From: Isoetes taiwanensis
Taxonomy: Eukaryota > Streptophyta > Lycopodiopsida > Isoetales > Isoetaceae
Assembly: GCA_021234155.1 (NCBI GenBank)
Contig: JAJEKV010000027.1
Coordinates: forward strand, 62,001-126,000
Length of the DNA: 64,000 bases
Reading direction: 5' to 3'
A model generated the notes under the pieces. It had not been told where the DNA came from, did not search any database, and saw only the letters and a list, made by a program, of their open reading frames with translations. Of the stretch, positions 18,679-30,104 are shown one piece after another. Both the position numbers and the translations under genes were made by a program. The stretch's first letter is position 1, and each line of letters starts with the position of its first letter.

Positions 18679-21641
18679 GGGGAGTACTTCATGTTCCTGG
18701 ACTGCATAAAAACTTGGTGTCTGTAAGTAAAATTACAGATGCTGGTCTTCAAGTTGTTTTTCTTCATAACTCCTGCCAGGTGTTGAATGCTAACCAGAAG
18801 ATCTTGCTTGCTGGAGAAAGAACAGGGAATCTGTACCGGTTACAAAATCAAAAGCCTGTTCTTGAATCTGTCAGCCTTGCCATTACCAAACCTGACAAGC
18901 ATAGTCTGTGGCATTATCGTCTTGGGCACATTGGTGCAGCACGTTTGCACATGCTTATTCATCAAGGTCGGCTGAAGTCTCCACTGTTCTCTGATCCCTG
19001 CAATGTCTGTCTCCAAAGCAAGACCACTCGAAGCTCCTTTCCAAGATCTGACTCTCATGCTGATAGGAAATTGCAACTCCTGCACACAGATCTAGTTGGC
19101 CCCATTAAACCCAAGACTTTAAATGGAGCTCAGTATGTACTAACAGTTCTAGATGATTTCAGCAGAAAACTCTTCATCTCTCTTCTCAAATCCAAAGGGG
19201 AGACCTGCAGTACAGTAATCAGACTTTCAAAGGAAATGGAGAGGCAATCCAGTCATACAATTGTAGCCATCAGAAGTGATGGTGGAGGAGAATTCTGCTC
19301 AAATGCATTCAATGATTTCTGCGCATCCAATGGAATTCAACATCAACTGTCTGCTCCTCAAACTCCAGAGCAGAATGGCAGAGCAGAAAGGGCCAATAGG
19401 ACTCTCATTGAGACAGCAAGAACTCTATTATTGGCTATGGAGGTTCCAGCTCATTTTTGGGGAGAAGCAATGAACACTGCAGCATATCTGATCAATCGAT
19501 CTCCACATAAGGCAATTCAGAATCAAGTACCAGAAGAGGTTTGGTCTGGATCCAATGTCTCATACAAACATTTCAAAGTCTTTGGTTGTAGGTCTTTCTT
19601 GCATGTTGCTAATCATCCAAAACTTGCTCCCAAGACAAAAGAATGCATGTTTATAGGGTACTGCACCAACAGGAAAGCCTATAGATTCTTTGATATTGAA
19701 AAAGGGAAGCTTGTTATCTCCTGCCATGCCACCTTTAACGAGTATGAATCATGCTCTTTATCTCGATCAGCAGGTACGTTATCAAGTTTTGTAATTCTTG
19801 ATGAAATTGCAGAATCCATACCTGCTGCAGCTCTCAGGCCTGAACCCTGTGTCTCTGATCATGTCGTCTCAGAGACTGTACAAGTCCCTTCATCAAGTCC
19901 CTGTCCTACAACTGATACATCTGAGCCTTGGTCCATAGATGAATCCCCTGTTGAACCAGCATTGCCTATTCCTGTTTCCACCTTGCCTATCCCTGTTTCC
20001 ACTCGGCCTATTCGAAATCGTAGACCACCAGTCTGGACCAAAGATTATACATTCATTGCTTCCGAAAAACCCACTGAACCACAAAGTTATCAAGAGGCTA
20101 TTGAAGGGCCTTTTAAGCATCAATGGATTGCAGCCATGCAGCAAGAAATGAATTCCATTCAAGAAGCTGAGACTTGGATCCTTGTTCCACGACCAACAAC
20201 TCGGCATGTAGTTGGATCAAGATGGGTATTTAAACTGAAATTTAACAGTGATGGAAGCATTGCAAGATTCAAGGCCAGATTGGTAGCCAGAGGTTTCTCT
20301 CAGATTGCTGGAATTGATTATGCAGAGACGTTTGCACCAGTAGCAAGAATGGTTTCTGTGCGTGTGATCCTTGCATATGCGACACTAAATCATTTCTTTG
20401 TACATCAGATGGACGTTACTAATGCATTTCTTCATGGTACCTTGAAAGAGGAAGTTTTCTTGGAGCAGCCAGAAGGTTTCAGCAAGGGACACAATAAGGA
20501 GATGGTATGTAAGCTAAAGAAAGCACTGTATGGTCTGAAGCAGGCACCTCGGGCTTGGTATGAAAGATTACATGACACCTTGATTCAGCTCAAGTTTCAG
20601 CAAAGCATCAATGATGCAAGTGTTTACTTCAGGCATGGTTCTCAACCTTTGATTGTCCTTTGTTATGTTGATGACCTGTTGATTGTAGCAGCAGATGACA
20701 AAGACCTTAAAAATCTCAAGGCTCAACTCCAATCAGAGTTCAAGATGAAAGATCTTGGACAAGTTCATTACTTCCTTGGCCTAGAGATTCATTATGATCA
20801 AACTCTTGGCTCTATGCATATCAGTCAATCTAAGTACCTGCAGGATCTATTATCTCACACCAATATGCTTGCATGTAACCCTGTTACAACTCCTCTTGAC
20901 CCTGGTCTTGCTATGCTTCCTACTGATCCAGATTGTTCCTCTCACTTGCTTTTCTATCATGATCAATATCGCCAAATTGTTGGGACCATAAATTTTGCTG
21001 TTACAGCCACTAGACCTGATCTAGCCTTAGCCTTTTGCAAACTAAGTCAATTCTGTAATCATCCAAAGGGGACTCATTGCAATTCGTTAAAGAGATGTCT
21101 GAGATACCTTGCAGGTACATATAATCATGGGATACATTATCAGGCCAGTGGGGGAAAATCAGAAATTATGGGCTACTGTGACTCAGATTGGGCAGGAGAT
21201 CAGCATGATCGAAAATCAACAGCTGGTTATGTGTTTGTGCTGGCAGGGAGTGCAATTAGCTGGGGCAGCACGAAGCAGAAATGTGTGGCTCAATCAACAA
21301 CAGAAGCTGAGTACATATCACTTGCAAATGCATGCAATGAGGCAGTTTGGTTACATAGGTTTGCCACAGAATTAAAAATCACTGGTCAGAACAGTTTGGA
21401 CATTATGGTTGATAATCAAGGGGCTATAGCAGTATCTCACAATCCAGTTATGCATAAGAGAATGAAACACATTGATATCAGGTATCATATGATCAGAGAT
21501 TTGGTGGAAAGTGGACTCATCAAATTACACTATTGTCCAACTGAAGACAACATTGCAGATATGCTAACCAAGGCCTTGCCACAGCTGAAGTTTTCAAAAT
21601 TTCTGAAGGCTCTCAACTTCGACAAGAATTTCATTACCTGA
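18588..21641 (+). CDS. Copia pol: integrase, reverse transcriptase, RNase H
   Basis: 1017 codons without a stop. It opens in the protease C-terminal part (VRMGDN ... GVLHVPGLHKNLVSV). The integrase follows: HHCC finger (LWHYRLGHIG ... CNVCLQSK), DDE core (LHTDLVGPI, SDGGGEF, QNGRAERANRTLIE). The reverse transcriptase has FKARLVARGFSQ, MDVTNAFLHG, LYGLKQAPRAWYE and the catalytic YVDD (CYVDDLLIV, near residue 690). The C-terminal RNase H has GYCDSDWAGD, STTEAEYISL and DNQGAIAVSHNPVMHKRMKH. All key residues that I can check are present. The listed start is a GTG within the frame, not a true initiation site. Confidence 0.95.
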   Translation: MVRMGDNRHQNAVGVGNVVIHFQHGVKKVIRGVLHVPGLHKNLVSVSKITDAGLQVVFLHNSCQVLNANQKILLAGERTGNLYRLQNQKPVLESVSLAITKPDKHSLWHYRLGHIGAARLHMLIHQGRLKSPLFSDPCNVCLQSKTTRSSFPRSDSHADRKLQLLHTDLVGPIKPKTLNGAQYVLTVLDDFSRKLFISLLKSKGETCSTVIRLSKEMERQSSHTIVAIRSDGGGEFCSNAFNDFCASNGIQHQLSAPQTPEQNGRAERANRTLIETARTLLLAMEVPAHFWGEAMNTAAYLINRSPHKAIQNQVPEEVWSGSNVSYKHFKVFGCRSFLHVANHPKLAPKTKECMFIGYCTNRKAYRFFDIEKGKLVISCHATFNEYESCSLSRSAGTLSSFVILDEIAESIPAAALRPEPCVSDHVVSETVQVPSSSPCPTTDTSEPWSIDESPVEPALPIPVSTLPIPVSTRPIRNRRPPVWTKDYTFIASEKPTEPQSYQEAIEGPFKHQWIAAMQQEMNSIQEAETWILVPRPTTRHVVGSRWVFKLKFNSDGSIARFKARLVARGFSQIAGIDYAETFAPVARMVSVRVILAYATLNHFFVHQMDVTNAFLHGTLKEEVFLEQPEGFSKGHNKEMVCKLKKALYGLKQAPRAWYERLHDTLIQLKFQQSINDASVYFRHGSQPLIVLCYVDDLLIVAADDKDLKNLKAQLQSEFKMKDLGQVHYFLGLEIHYDQTLGSMHISQSKYLQDLLSHTNMLACNPVTTPLDPGLAMLPTDPDCSSHLLFYHDQYRQIVGTINFAVTATRPDLALAFCKLSQFCNHPKGTHCNSLKRCLRYLAGTYNHGIHYQASGGKSEIMGYCDSDWAGDQHDRKSTAGYVFVLAGSAISWGSTKQKCVAQSTTEAEYISLANACNEAVWLHRFATELKITGQNSLDIMVDNQGAIAVSHNPVMHKRMKHIDIRYHMIRDLVESGLIKLHYCPTEDNIADMLTKALPQLKFSKFLKALNFDKNFIT

Positions 21642-21650
21642 TCTATATTC

Positions 21651-21659
21651 GAGTGGGGG
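21651..21659 (+). other. Copia polypurine tract
   Basis: GAGTGGGGG sits directly before the 3' LTR, where plus-strand priming occurs. Confidence 0.85.
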
Positions 21660-21905
21660 TGTGAGAAATCATAACGAATATAGGTCTAATTAAGTTTAAC
21701 TTCTATATTTGTCATCTTCTGATATTGTTAGTAGTGGCTATTTATGACTACAACAGTCACGATATTTCTGTTGTAAGCAGACTATAAAAGAACAAGTCTC
21801 GGATGCCAAAAAGCACCAAGCCATCCTGAGCATTTTGTACTCCGTTTTGTATTCAAAGATTCTTCTTGTGATCTGTTGCATACATCTCTATTTCAAATTC
21901 TCACA
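21660..21905 (+). repeat. Copia 3' LTR
   Basis: 246 bases, same ends as the 5' LTR, followed by the GTTTA duplication at 21906-21910. Confidence 0.95.
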
Positions 21906-23510
21906 GTTTATGTCAAGATAGATTTTTAAGGAATCATCTAATAGAGATGTATGGCAAGTGTGGAGCTCTGGTAGAAGCTCGTGAGGTTTTCGAGAGCATG
22001 CATACCAGGAATACTTTTTCATGGAATATTATAATCATAGCATATGCCCGCATGGAATGATTGGCCAGCTAAACAGGTCTAAACAGATTCCTCACTGGGA
22101 CACTGCCCCTTACAATGCCATATGTCAACTTATACTAAACATGGTCGCTTGCAGGGAGCACTTGATATTTTTCTTAACATGCCTTAGAGGGATGTGATTT
22201 CTTGGGATTGTATGATTGTGGGATGTGCACAACATGGTCAAATAAAGGATGCCCTTCATATGTTTCAGCAAATGCCTCAAAAGCACATGGTATCTTCTAC
22301 TGTTATCTTGGAAGTGTATGTAGCTCGACGAAGCCTTGAGAATACTCCAGTGAGATACAACCTCCTCTTGTATGCGATGCAACATGGAAAATGAAATGAA
22401 GGACTCCGTCTCTTTCAAAACATGCCTTGTCAAGATGTAGTTGCTTGGAATGCAATAATTTCAGTATGTGCCTAACAGGGATTCAACAAGGAAACCCTTA
22501 CCTATTCCAGAAAATGCCCCAACGAGATGTGGTCTCATGGAATGCCATGATCACAATATGTGATCGGCATCGCCTATTGCAGGAAGCTTCCCAATTGTTT
22601 AACAGTATGCCTATGATCTCTTGGAATACAATGCTTTCACTTTATTTGCTACAAGGGAAATGGCAACTAGCCCTTGAATCGTTTCACCAAATCGGAGAAA
22701 AACCTTGTTTCATGGAATATGACGCTTGCCGCTTAGGCACAGCTGGGTCAGTTTGATTTTGCACAGCAGTTCCTTGAGAAAATGCCAGATCATGATACTG
22801 TTTCATGGAATATCATGCGTTCAGCATATGCTCAGCAAGGGCATGTTGTTGCAGCTTCTTCTTCATTTTAAGTGATGCCTCAACATGATCTTGTATTCTG
22901 GAATACAATGATTAAAGCTTATGGTGAGAAGCAGCTCCTAAAGGAAGCCTTCATGCGCGTTCAAAAAATGCCTGACAAGATTACCTATCTCAATATTATC
23001 AATGTGAGCACTAGCTAGGCAGCTCTCCCAGAAGGTAAGCTAATACACACTTATGCACTGAAACGTGAATGTGAGTTAAACACAGTCATAGGTAGTGCAT
23101 TTGTCAATATGTAAGATAAACACAGTCATAGGTAGTGCAGTTGTTAATATGTATGCAAAATGTGGGAATTTGAATAATGCAAATGCAGAATACCAGATCG
23201 AGATGCAATATTATATATTAGTCAAGAGCATGCTCTTGTAGCAACATTGTAATAGTATGATTGACATTTCTTGGTCGTGCTGGACAGGTACATGCAGCTG
23301 AGGCTTTGATAAATGGCTTGCCAAGTTCTCCTGATTCGACTTCTTGAAGTTACTTCTTAGTTCATGCACAGACTGTTGCGATTTGAAAAGTGGAAAACGG
23401 ATTGCTGAACAGATGCTTAAGACATACCCTGAAAACTCTGCAGCATATGATATGCTTTCAAACATCTATGTTAAGAACCATCGGCTGCTGACTGAGAAAT
23501 GAAATGGAAT
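21906..23510 (+). pseudogene. PPR (PLS/E class) pseudogene, main part
   Basis: Continues the PPR frame broken by the Copia: LCQDRFLRNHLIEMYGKCG and EAREVFESMHTRNTFSWN, then repeated relics such as FQKMPQRDVVSWNAMIT and FNSMPMISWNTMLSLY with many stops and frameshifts. Near 23380-23500 an E motif is readable (KSGKRIAEQMLKTYPENS, AAYDMLSNIY). Such proteins normally bind organelle RNA for editing or processing. This copy cannot be translated through and has no visible DYW domain. Confidence 0.85.
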
Positions 23511-24237
23511 AGTGTTACCGGAGGTGTTATCTCATATGTGTTATGTGTATCTCAGATGTGTGTTTGAGATATGGTTCGGAGATGGAATCGTCCTATGTCC
23601 TAATCAATGTGGTATGGCGTTAAAGCTACTACCTCATTTTTATATTTTTGGGTCAATTTTTTTCTCTTCACCATGATTCGTAACTCTTGCAGCCATCATA
23701 TTACTTCAACAAACCTTTCCTTATGCATGGCCACTTGATCGAACCAGAGGTGGTGATTGTTGCCAGGTTTCAAGGTGAGTCCATAGCGTTATCAAATAAA
23801 ATGTAGTTGGACTAAAAGTAGAATGATTTCATATGTCTCAACAAAACAAAAGATGGGATAATTTGTTACACTAGCACGCTTGCACGCACGCATGCAAAAA
23901 AGGGAAAAAAAGCATTTATGAAATCATGTTTAAGAAAGTAACTGAAAAAAAAAACTATTTATATCATATAAATCCTCATGAGCATAGGCAAATACTTTAC
24001 TTTTCCACTTAAGAATACTTAGTTAAATATAGTCGTAGTCAACACCTTATCATTCCAATAACTATATAGTAAGAATGCTAAATATATTGATGTAGGGAAG
24101 TACTCTTTCCAGTAATTATCCATATGTAACTTAGAGTGAGACAATTCTTGGATCTGCAGAAAATATGAGTGAATACGAATTCCACTATAGCAGAATAAAA
24201 AAAATGAATGAAAATACAATAAGAGAGTTATATTTAC
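23511..24237. other. No recognisable gene
   Basis: Decayed sequence downstream of the PPR E motif, then AT-rich spacer. No supported feature. Confidence 0.4.
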
Positions 24238-24582
24238 CTATAGATTCAAGTTGCACGCTTGGAAAAGGCTAGATATGCGGGTATTATTGATACAATTTGT
24301 AGAGGAGTATCGATAGAAGGGTGCAATAAGTGGAAAGAAGCAATCAAGTGTACTGTTCCTAATACCATTGCAACACCTTCGTGGGGATGCCATAGTAGTG
24401 TCCAAGATATAAGTCACGCAATCTACAACACTATTAATATCAAGATTGCAATTTCGGTTTGCAAGTGGCGATGGAGCTGGTTCAAGTGAAGACACTGGTG
24501 ATAGTGAAGACACCTTGGCTACAAGTAAATGTAGTGCTAGTAGCATCACTGTGGCTAGCATAGTGGATCTGATGAATGCCAT
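24238..24582 (-). CDS. Small secreted cysteine-rich protein (prolamin/ECA1-like)
   Basis: 114 codons from the ATG at 24582 (MAFIRSTMLATVMLLALHLL). The first 26 or so residues form a signal peptide, followed by a Pro/Ser spacer (SSLEPAPSPLANR). The mature part has the cysteine pattern C-x(n)-C-x(n)-CC-x(n)-C-x(n)-C-x(n)-C (CNLDINSVVDC, RRCCNGIRNSTLDC, NCIN, ACNL). This resembles the prolamin-like/lipid-transfer fold found in plant secreted peptides such as ECA1 types; the CxC of true lipid-transfer proteins is absent. The frame is open 30 codons upstream, but the internal Met gives the best signal peptide. The stop overlaps a possible donor (ATAG|GTAAAT), so another exon is possible. Function unknown. 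Confidence 0.55.
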   Translation of the reverse strand: MAFIRSTMLATVMLLALHLLVAKVSSLSPVSSLEPAPSPLANRNCNLDINSVVDCVTYILDTTMASPRRCCNGIRNSTLDCFFPLIAPFYRYSSTNCINNTRISSLFQACNLNL

Positions 24583-25335
24583 AGTTGCAAAATGAATTAA
24601 GGATTGCTTGCTAGCTACTTTATTATATAACGTATTATCGGTAGGAATCAACCCTACACTTACCAACAACAATTAATAGAGTTGCTTATTGTCAAGTTAT
24701 TTAAGAAAATCAACCTGGGAGAGCACTTTTTCTCCACCAACATGAAAAGCTTGGCTCATGTTTCAATCATGCATTTAACGCATTTAACGAGAAGGTGTCA
24801 CACATGTGTTACGAGCCAAATTGCAAACTTACTCCAACAACTCCTTAGATTAACCATAAAAGCAATGTATACACATATGCATCTACATAAAACTGTCATG
24901 GTGGTCCATATATGTGTTTTATATCATAATAAAGAATGTACATTTTTTTCCCAATATCTCATATCATTTGAACATATAGAAATCAGTTCCTTTTTCTTGT
25001 TTTGTTTTTCTAGCGCATGTACAAGATTTTTGTGGCCATCCTTTGTCCAACTATATACAGTAGACATCCCAACAAATGTTTAACACGGAGGCAAGAAGAA
25101 ATCAATTGTCTAGTATAAATGCCAAGGTCTATAATTTAGATTGGACCCCTTGTTATTTTGCACTTCCATATATAAGAATGTCTCACAAACAAACATTTTT
25201 ATAGTGTGAAAATTAGTTACTAGATAGTTATGGGAGGCCAAATGTCACGTAAATGGGCAAAATATGAGTAAACAAGATGTTGGGATACTAAGGATTTTCC
25301 TTCAATGATAAGCCTGTACAGATGTTGAAGCTATA
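24583..25335. other. No recognisable gene
   Basis: Spacer between the secreted-protein gene and the LINE. A 133-codon frame (24682-25083) looks like AT-rich noise. The LINE 5' truncation point lies somewhere near 25250-25335. Confidence 0.4.
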
Positions 25336-26722
25336 CGGCACTGTATGTAGCATTTATCGATTTTGCTAAAGCCTTTGACACTGTGTCAAGAAGAGGATTG
25401 AGTGAAAGAATGATACAGCTTGCAGTTCCAGAGGAAATTAGATATGCAGTCTCCCAATTATATGCAGAGGTGTTAGTCAAATTGTCACATGAAATGGATA
25501 CGGTGGTCAAGAATACAATAGGCGTTCGTCAAGGCTGCCCTCTTTCTCCGACGTTATTTGGCCTTTTCATTGATGAATTAGATGAATGGATCGTGAGCAC
25601 GCTCATTATCGTGGGGACGTGTTAGGCTCTTATGTTCTTCAATTGTTGTTATACGCTGATGATGTGGTGCTGTTAGCCAATAAAAAACAAGTGCTTCAAG
25701 CTCATTTAGATCATCTGCGGCTGTTTTGTGAGGCGAAACGAATGACAGTGAATATTGCAAAGTCTAAAATTATGATCTTTGGCACAAGAGACAGGCCAGC
25801 ATTCTTATACCAAGAACAAGAAATTGAGGTAGTGGAGAGTTATAAATATCTTGGTATTGACTTCTCTGCAAAGTATAGCTGGAAAGAATGTGTAAAGAGG
25901 AGAGCTACAGGAGGGAAATCAGCTTTGTACAGCATGCAAGCCAAATGCTCCAAAATATCCCTCTATGATTGGAAACTTAAGAAAAAGCTTTTTAAATCCT
26001 TGGTTCAACCTGTGCTGCTGTATGGAGTGCCGGTCTGGGGGCCGACCATCTCTGCAAGGCTTTGGGGGCAGATTGAAGCAGTCCAGAAGCTGTTCTTGCG
26101 TGAAGAATTAGGTGTCAAAATTCAAACACCATATGCTATAATATTGGCGGAAGCAGGTATGTTTCCTTTGGAATTAGAAGCATTATATCAAACCATCAAT
26201 TTTGTCAACAGGATTCGTGGGCAATCCCATGATCGCTTGTCTCATCAAGCAATGATGGCCTCTGAGCAACAAGGATGGATGCACGATGTCATGGAATGGG
26301 CTAGTAGATGGGGGGTGCAGGCGAGCAATTGGCCAGATTGTAAAATGGATGCCCGAACACTGGTAGAAAGGCTAGCAGTAGGAAGATTATGGGAGAATCC
26401 TGGCAGCAGGATGAGACATTACAGTCTTAATGTGAACCCAATGCAAGAATATAAGCACCAGGGATACTTGCTGGCAGACATTCCAAGATCCATGAAGCAT
26501 ATCATTGCCCACTACCGGACCAGCTCACACAGGTTGGAAGTGGAAACAGGCAGATGGTATAAGATACCAATGGAAGATCGGATCTGCAAATTATGTGAAA
26601 CTGGCAGTATTGAGGACGAAGATCACGTGTTTATTCATTGTCCGGCATATAGTGATATCCGAACTAGATCTAATTTCCAGTTTTTTAATTTTCAAGCATT
26701 GTTTTTCATTACCTTATTATAG
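25336..26722 (+). pseudogene. 5'-truncated LINE reverse transcriptase and C-terminal region
   Basis: Begins inside the reverse transcriptase at AFIDFAKAFDTV (motif A). GVRQGCPLSPTLFGLFIDEL follows, then after a one-base frameshift near 25585 the catalytic box YADDVVLLAN. The long C-terminal region ends with a zinc-finger-like segment typical of plant LINEs (CKLCETGSIEDEDHVFIHCP). The 378-codon second frame (25586-26722) is otherwise open. The endonuclease and ORF1 are missing, as in most 5'-truncated LINE copies. Confidence 0.93.
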
Positions 26723-26835
26723 TCTAGGACAGTATATTAAGACGGTGGACTCACACCGTAATTTATTGCTCCAGATCGGATGTTAACATGTACTAAGCAC
26801 TCCATGGCCTTTTAGGGCCCAAAGAGAGCTAGATC

Positions 26836-27055
<220 letters not shown>

Positions 27056-27890
27056 TTTGTGCAATTGCTATATAGTCTTAGATAATCCATAAAAATCTGA
27101 CATCAATTTTCACAAAGCAATTCCGTAGGAGGGAAGTCAAACTACTATTCTAGTTACTCGGTTGCAAATGACCCATTAAATTGTCGAAATAAAACTTAAA
27201 CTTGGGCACATTGTCCAATTTGCACCATGGGAGGACATTGCATCCCCATGAGGCAATATACAAATACAAACGAGTAGAAGTATGAAAGGGTGTTTCCAAT
27301 TCCTTCTTTGTGAAAACAAATGCACGACTTTAGAATACATTTCTCTAAAGAAATTGCAAAATTTTGAGCTGTCACGTCACCAAGAGTTAGTTCGGCATTT
27401 GAATTGGGGTAAACCCGAATCAAGGAGATAAATTCTAATCATGGTAAATCAAAATATTTTTTCCCTCATAAGAAATGGATATCATGAATTCAACCTTAGG
27501 GGCTCCAAAATTGAAACTTAAAACTATGGAGCACAATCTCATTGCCTTTTTGTGGTTCTTGACCATGGAATTCCTGTTGTTTTGTTTACCCTTGATATCA
27601 GATTAATTTTGTACATAATTTTCTGTTACTACTTATGCTCATGTTTACGGTTCCAAGTTCAAATTTCTCTCTTTCATCGGTTACTGCTATGCTCTGGGTT
27701 ATGGCTTCTGAGCTCAAATTTCTCTCTTTCATACTCTACCCTGAGGCCTCCATGAAAAGACATTAAAAAACTGAAAGTCTCGAATTATTTATGCTTGCTA
27801 CAAGTTTTTTCTTTTCTTTTTTTGTGAAATAGACACTAGCTCAGATTTGAAGCATGGCATTTACATTGTTTAGTTGAAATTGTTGATGCA
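27056..27890. other. No recognisable gene
   Basis: No coding frame that I can name. No clear target-site duplication matching the LINE 5' flank was found. Confidence 0.35.
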
Positions 27891-28106
27891 GCTGCCTGTT
27901 GGCACAGTGGCTGAAGCTATTGGCAAGGTTGTTCCTGATAGTATGAGAGGAAATGTTGTTCACCTCGATTGTGAGGAGGGGATGCCAATGCATTAGACAT
28001 GGGAAAAAGCAAAGGAGGGAGGGGAGAAGATTGGAAGTGCAATATGAGAGGGTGTCAAACAGAGTATAAAAGCATTACAACAGCTTAATCAAAATGCCAA
28101 AATGGT
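27891..28106 (+). pseudogene. Exon-like fragment, unidentified
   Basis: Flanked by an acceptor (TTGATGCAG) and a strong donor (ATG|GTAAGT at about 28106). The frame between reads LPVGTVAEAIGKVVPDSMRG and VVHLDCEEGMPMH, then stops, and resumes after it as TWEKAKEGGEKIGSA. Two in-frame stops suggest a decayed exon. Family not recognised. Confidence 0.35.
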
Positions 28107-28825
28107 AAGTTCCTTGTAGCTTTTAGTTCATATCCATGATTATGCCGATTCAGATACAACTTTATCTTCTTGAATCCAGCTGGGTACAGGAATCCTTCAT
28201 GTTGACTCATGTGGTCGTTTCATCACAGTCAATCATCATCAAATATTGTACCAAGTTCTGGGTCAGCGATGTCTGCCCCAGATCATTTTATTCCACTTTA
28301 TACACATGGCTATAGTTAGAATGGTTGTTTTTACTTCTATGTTACAGCCATGGTGCTTAGCTTTTGCAATTGCATCACCAACGACAATCCATTCACAACA
28401 ACACGCCATCAAAAAGAGCGCCGTATATATTCAGGGAGCGTCACATATAGGAAAAGAAGTAATTCTTATGACACCAGAAATTTTGTTCCAACTTGGACAA
28501 ACTGGTACATATGGTTTGAACTCACAGAGTTTGAATCTTGTGTGTTGTTTTCTGTCACTCTGAGGAATGCACAAGAATGAACTCCAATACTAAGATACTA
28601 AGCTACCTAAAGATTACAAAACGAATTTTCTTTCTAACCAAAATTTGTAATTAATTAGGCAAGGGTTCAAACATAAAATCATTCCTTTTGAAGGCAATCT
28701 AAAGCCAACAACATGTACACTGCATTTCAATGCTCAATTTTATTTGGTTGTTTCAAACATAAGCTTGTTAAGTGGTGTCATGTTATTCAAAGCTATGGGA
28801 AGACCTATGAGAAGCAGTGGCAGTA
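28107..28825. other. No recognisable gene
   Basis: Small ORFs only; possible intron and decayed exon sequence following the fragment above. Confidence 0.35.
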
Positions 28826-28957
28826 GGTCAAAGTCAAAGTCAAAGTCAAAGGTGGCGGGCTAGTGGTACCCTGGTGTTGCTGGGCTCGCTAGAAATCATC
28901 AGACACCCCCTGCCCGCCACTTAGGGTTTGCGTTGACCAGTCAAAGTCAAAGTCAAC
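28826..28957. promoter_or_regulatory. Clustered W-box-like GTCAAA repeats with inverted repeat
   Basis: (GTCAAA)4 at 28826-28850 and a second run at 28939-28957 flank a 9-base perfect inverted repeat, GTGGCGGGC (28852-28860) and GCCCGCCAC (28912-28920). A further TTGACC lies at 28933-28938. Read on the minus strand the runs are tandem TTGAC(C/T), the WRKY-binding W-box core, at least seven in 130 bases. This could be a regulatory cluster or the ends of a small repeat element. Downstream, DSKSIYSGFLGKLENFLYEG near 28976 is an unassigned open frame. Confidence 0.5.
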
Positions 28958-30104
28958 TAGGGCCGAAATTTAAGGACAGCAAGTCTATCTACTCCGGATT
29001 TTTAGGCAAGTTGGAGAACTTTCTATATGAAGGGGATGCACAATTTGACAAGTGGATGCGCCCAGATTGGAAAGCAAATATAGATATAAATACTGGAGTG
29101 ATGGATAGACAGGGGGCTTGCAGGTCGTGATATGGAGCAGGAGATTGTTTGAGCGCCTGATTGTATAATTATTATTGACTTGTTTATGATCATGTGAAAA
29201 TTAGTGAGCACTTTTTGGCTTTTCACTAAGATCATCGGATTGTAAATCTTGTTGTCAGTTTATTGAGTACATTATTTTCAAATTCTAACAAAGCTAATTA
29301 TATTTATCAAGTTTCGCCGCATGGCAAGGTTTTTCTGCAACAACCAAAGAAAAAACTAGAAGGCATGGTGCCTTCCGTCAGTCTACTTGCCACTTGTTTG
29401 AATAACCATAGTCAGTCACGATCCTACTTGCCACTTGTTCGAATAACCCTAGTTAGTCACGATCCACTGCTTGCTTTGCCAAAGGATGCCTAAAGAAATA
29501 TTCCAAGTGCTTTATGCACAGTCCTTAGTGTGGGGACGCCTTGTTGCAGCTAAGTCATTTAAGAGTTAGATCAAATCGTAAATCGTTGCTAAGCTTAGAC
29601 AGAGTTACGTGAGTCAATATGTGCAAAGGTGGAGGATGAGCCATACCAACATATATTGTAATGCCTTTCTGCATTTAGGGTAGAAAAACTTGGGCCTCCA
29701 ATCTTATGCAGATTATGAACCTTGTTTATAACTTTCTTATTTTGCTACAGTCACAACAAATTGGAACCACGAATTAGTTCAATATATAAGACAATCGGAA
29801 TACTACTTCCCTGATTTATTCGTAGCTAATAAAATGTAGTATTGTTACATTGCACAATATAAAAACTACTTGCATCCATGAACTTGAACTCCGACCTTTC
29901 AGCATGCACTGCTCCCATTCTATCCATCTCTTCGACATTTCCCTACTTTTCGCTTGTCTCAAGCCTGCACTACTACTAGTTTCTGTTAATTCTTTACCCT
30001 GCAGAAGACAACTAATGTGCTCAGCAAACCGTACGCTTGTGGATTATAATTATCAGACTTTGAAGTTCTACAAGTGTTGTGAAATTGATAGCCTCACGAT
30101 CAGG
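28958..30104. other. No recognisable gene
   Basis: Contains an 18-base phrase (CCTACTTGCCACTTGTT-type) duplicated about 40 bases apart near 29385-29465 and AT-rich spacer. Nothing else is supported. Confidence 0.35.

Larger units (their letters stand above)
17196..21905 (+). mobile_element. Ty1/Copia LTR retrotransposon, complete
   Basis: Two 246-base LTRs (17196-17441, 21660-21905) begin TGTGAG, end CTCACA, and are flanked by the 5-base duplication GTTTA (17191-17195 and 21906-21910). Internal order is primer site, gag, protease, integrase, reverse transcriptase, RNase H, polypurine tract, as in Copia. The LTRs differ at 5 positions of 246 by my count, so insertion is fairly recent. Coding is open except for one frame change near 18585. 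It splits a PPR pseudogene. Confidence 0.97.
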
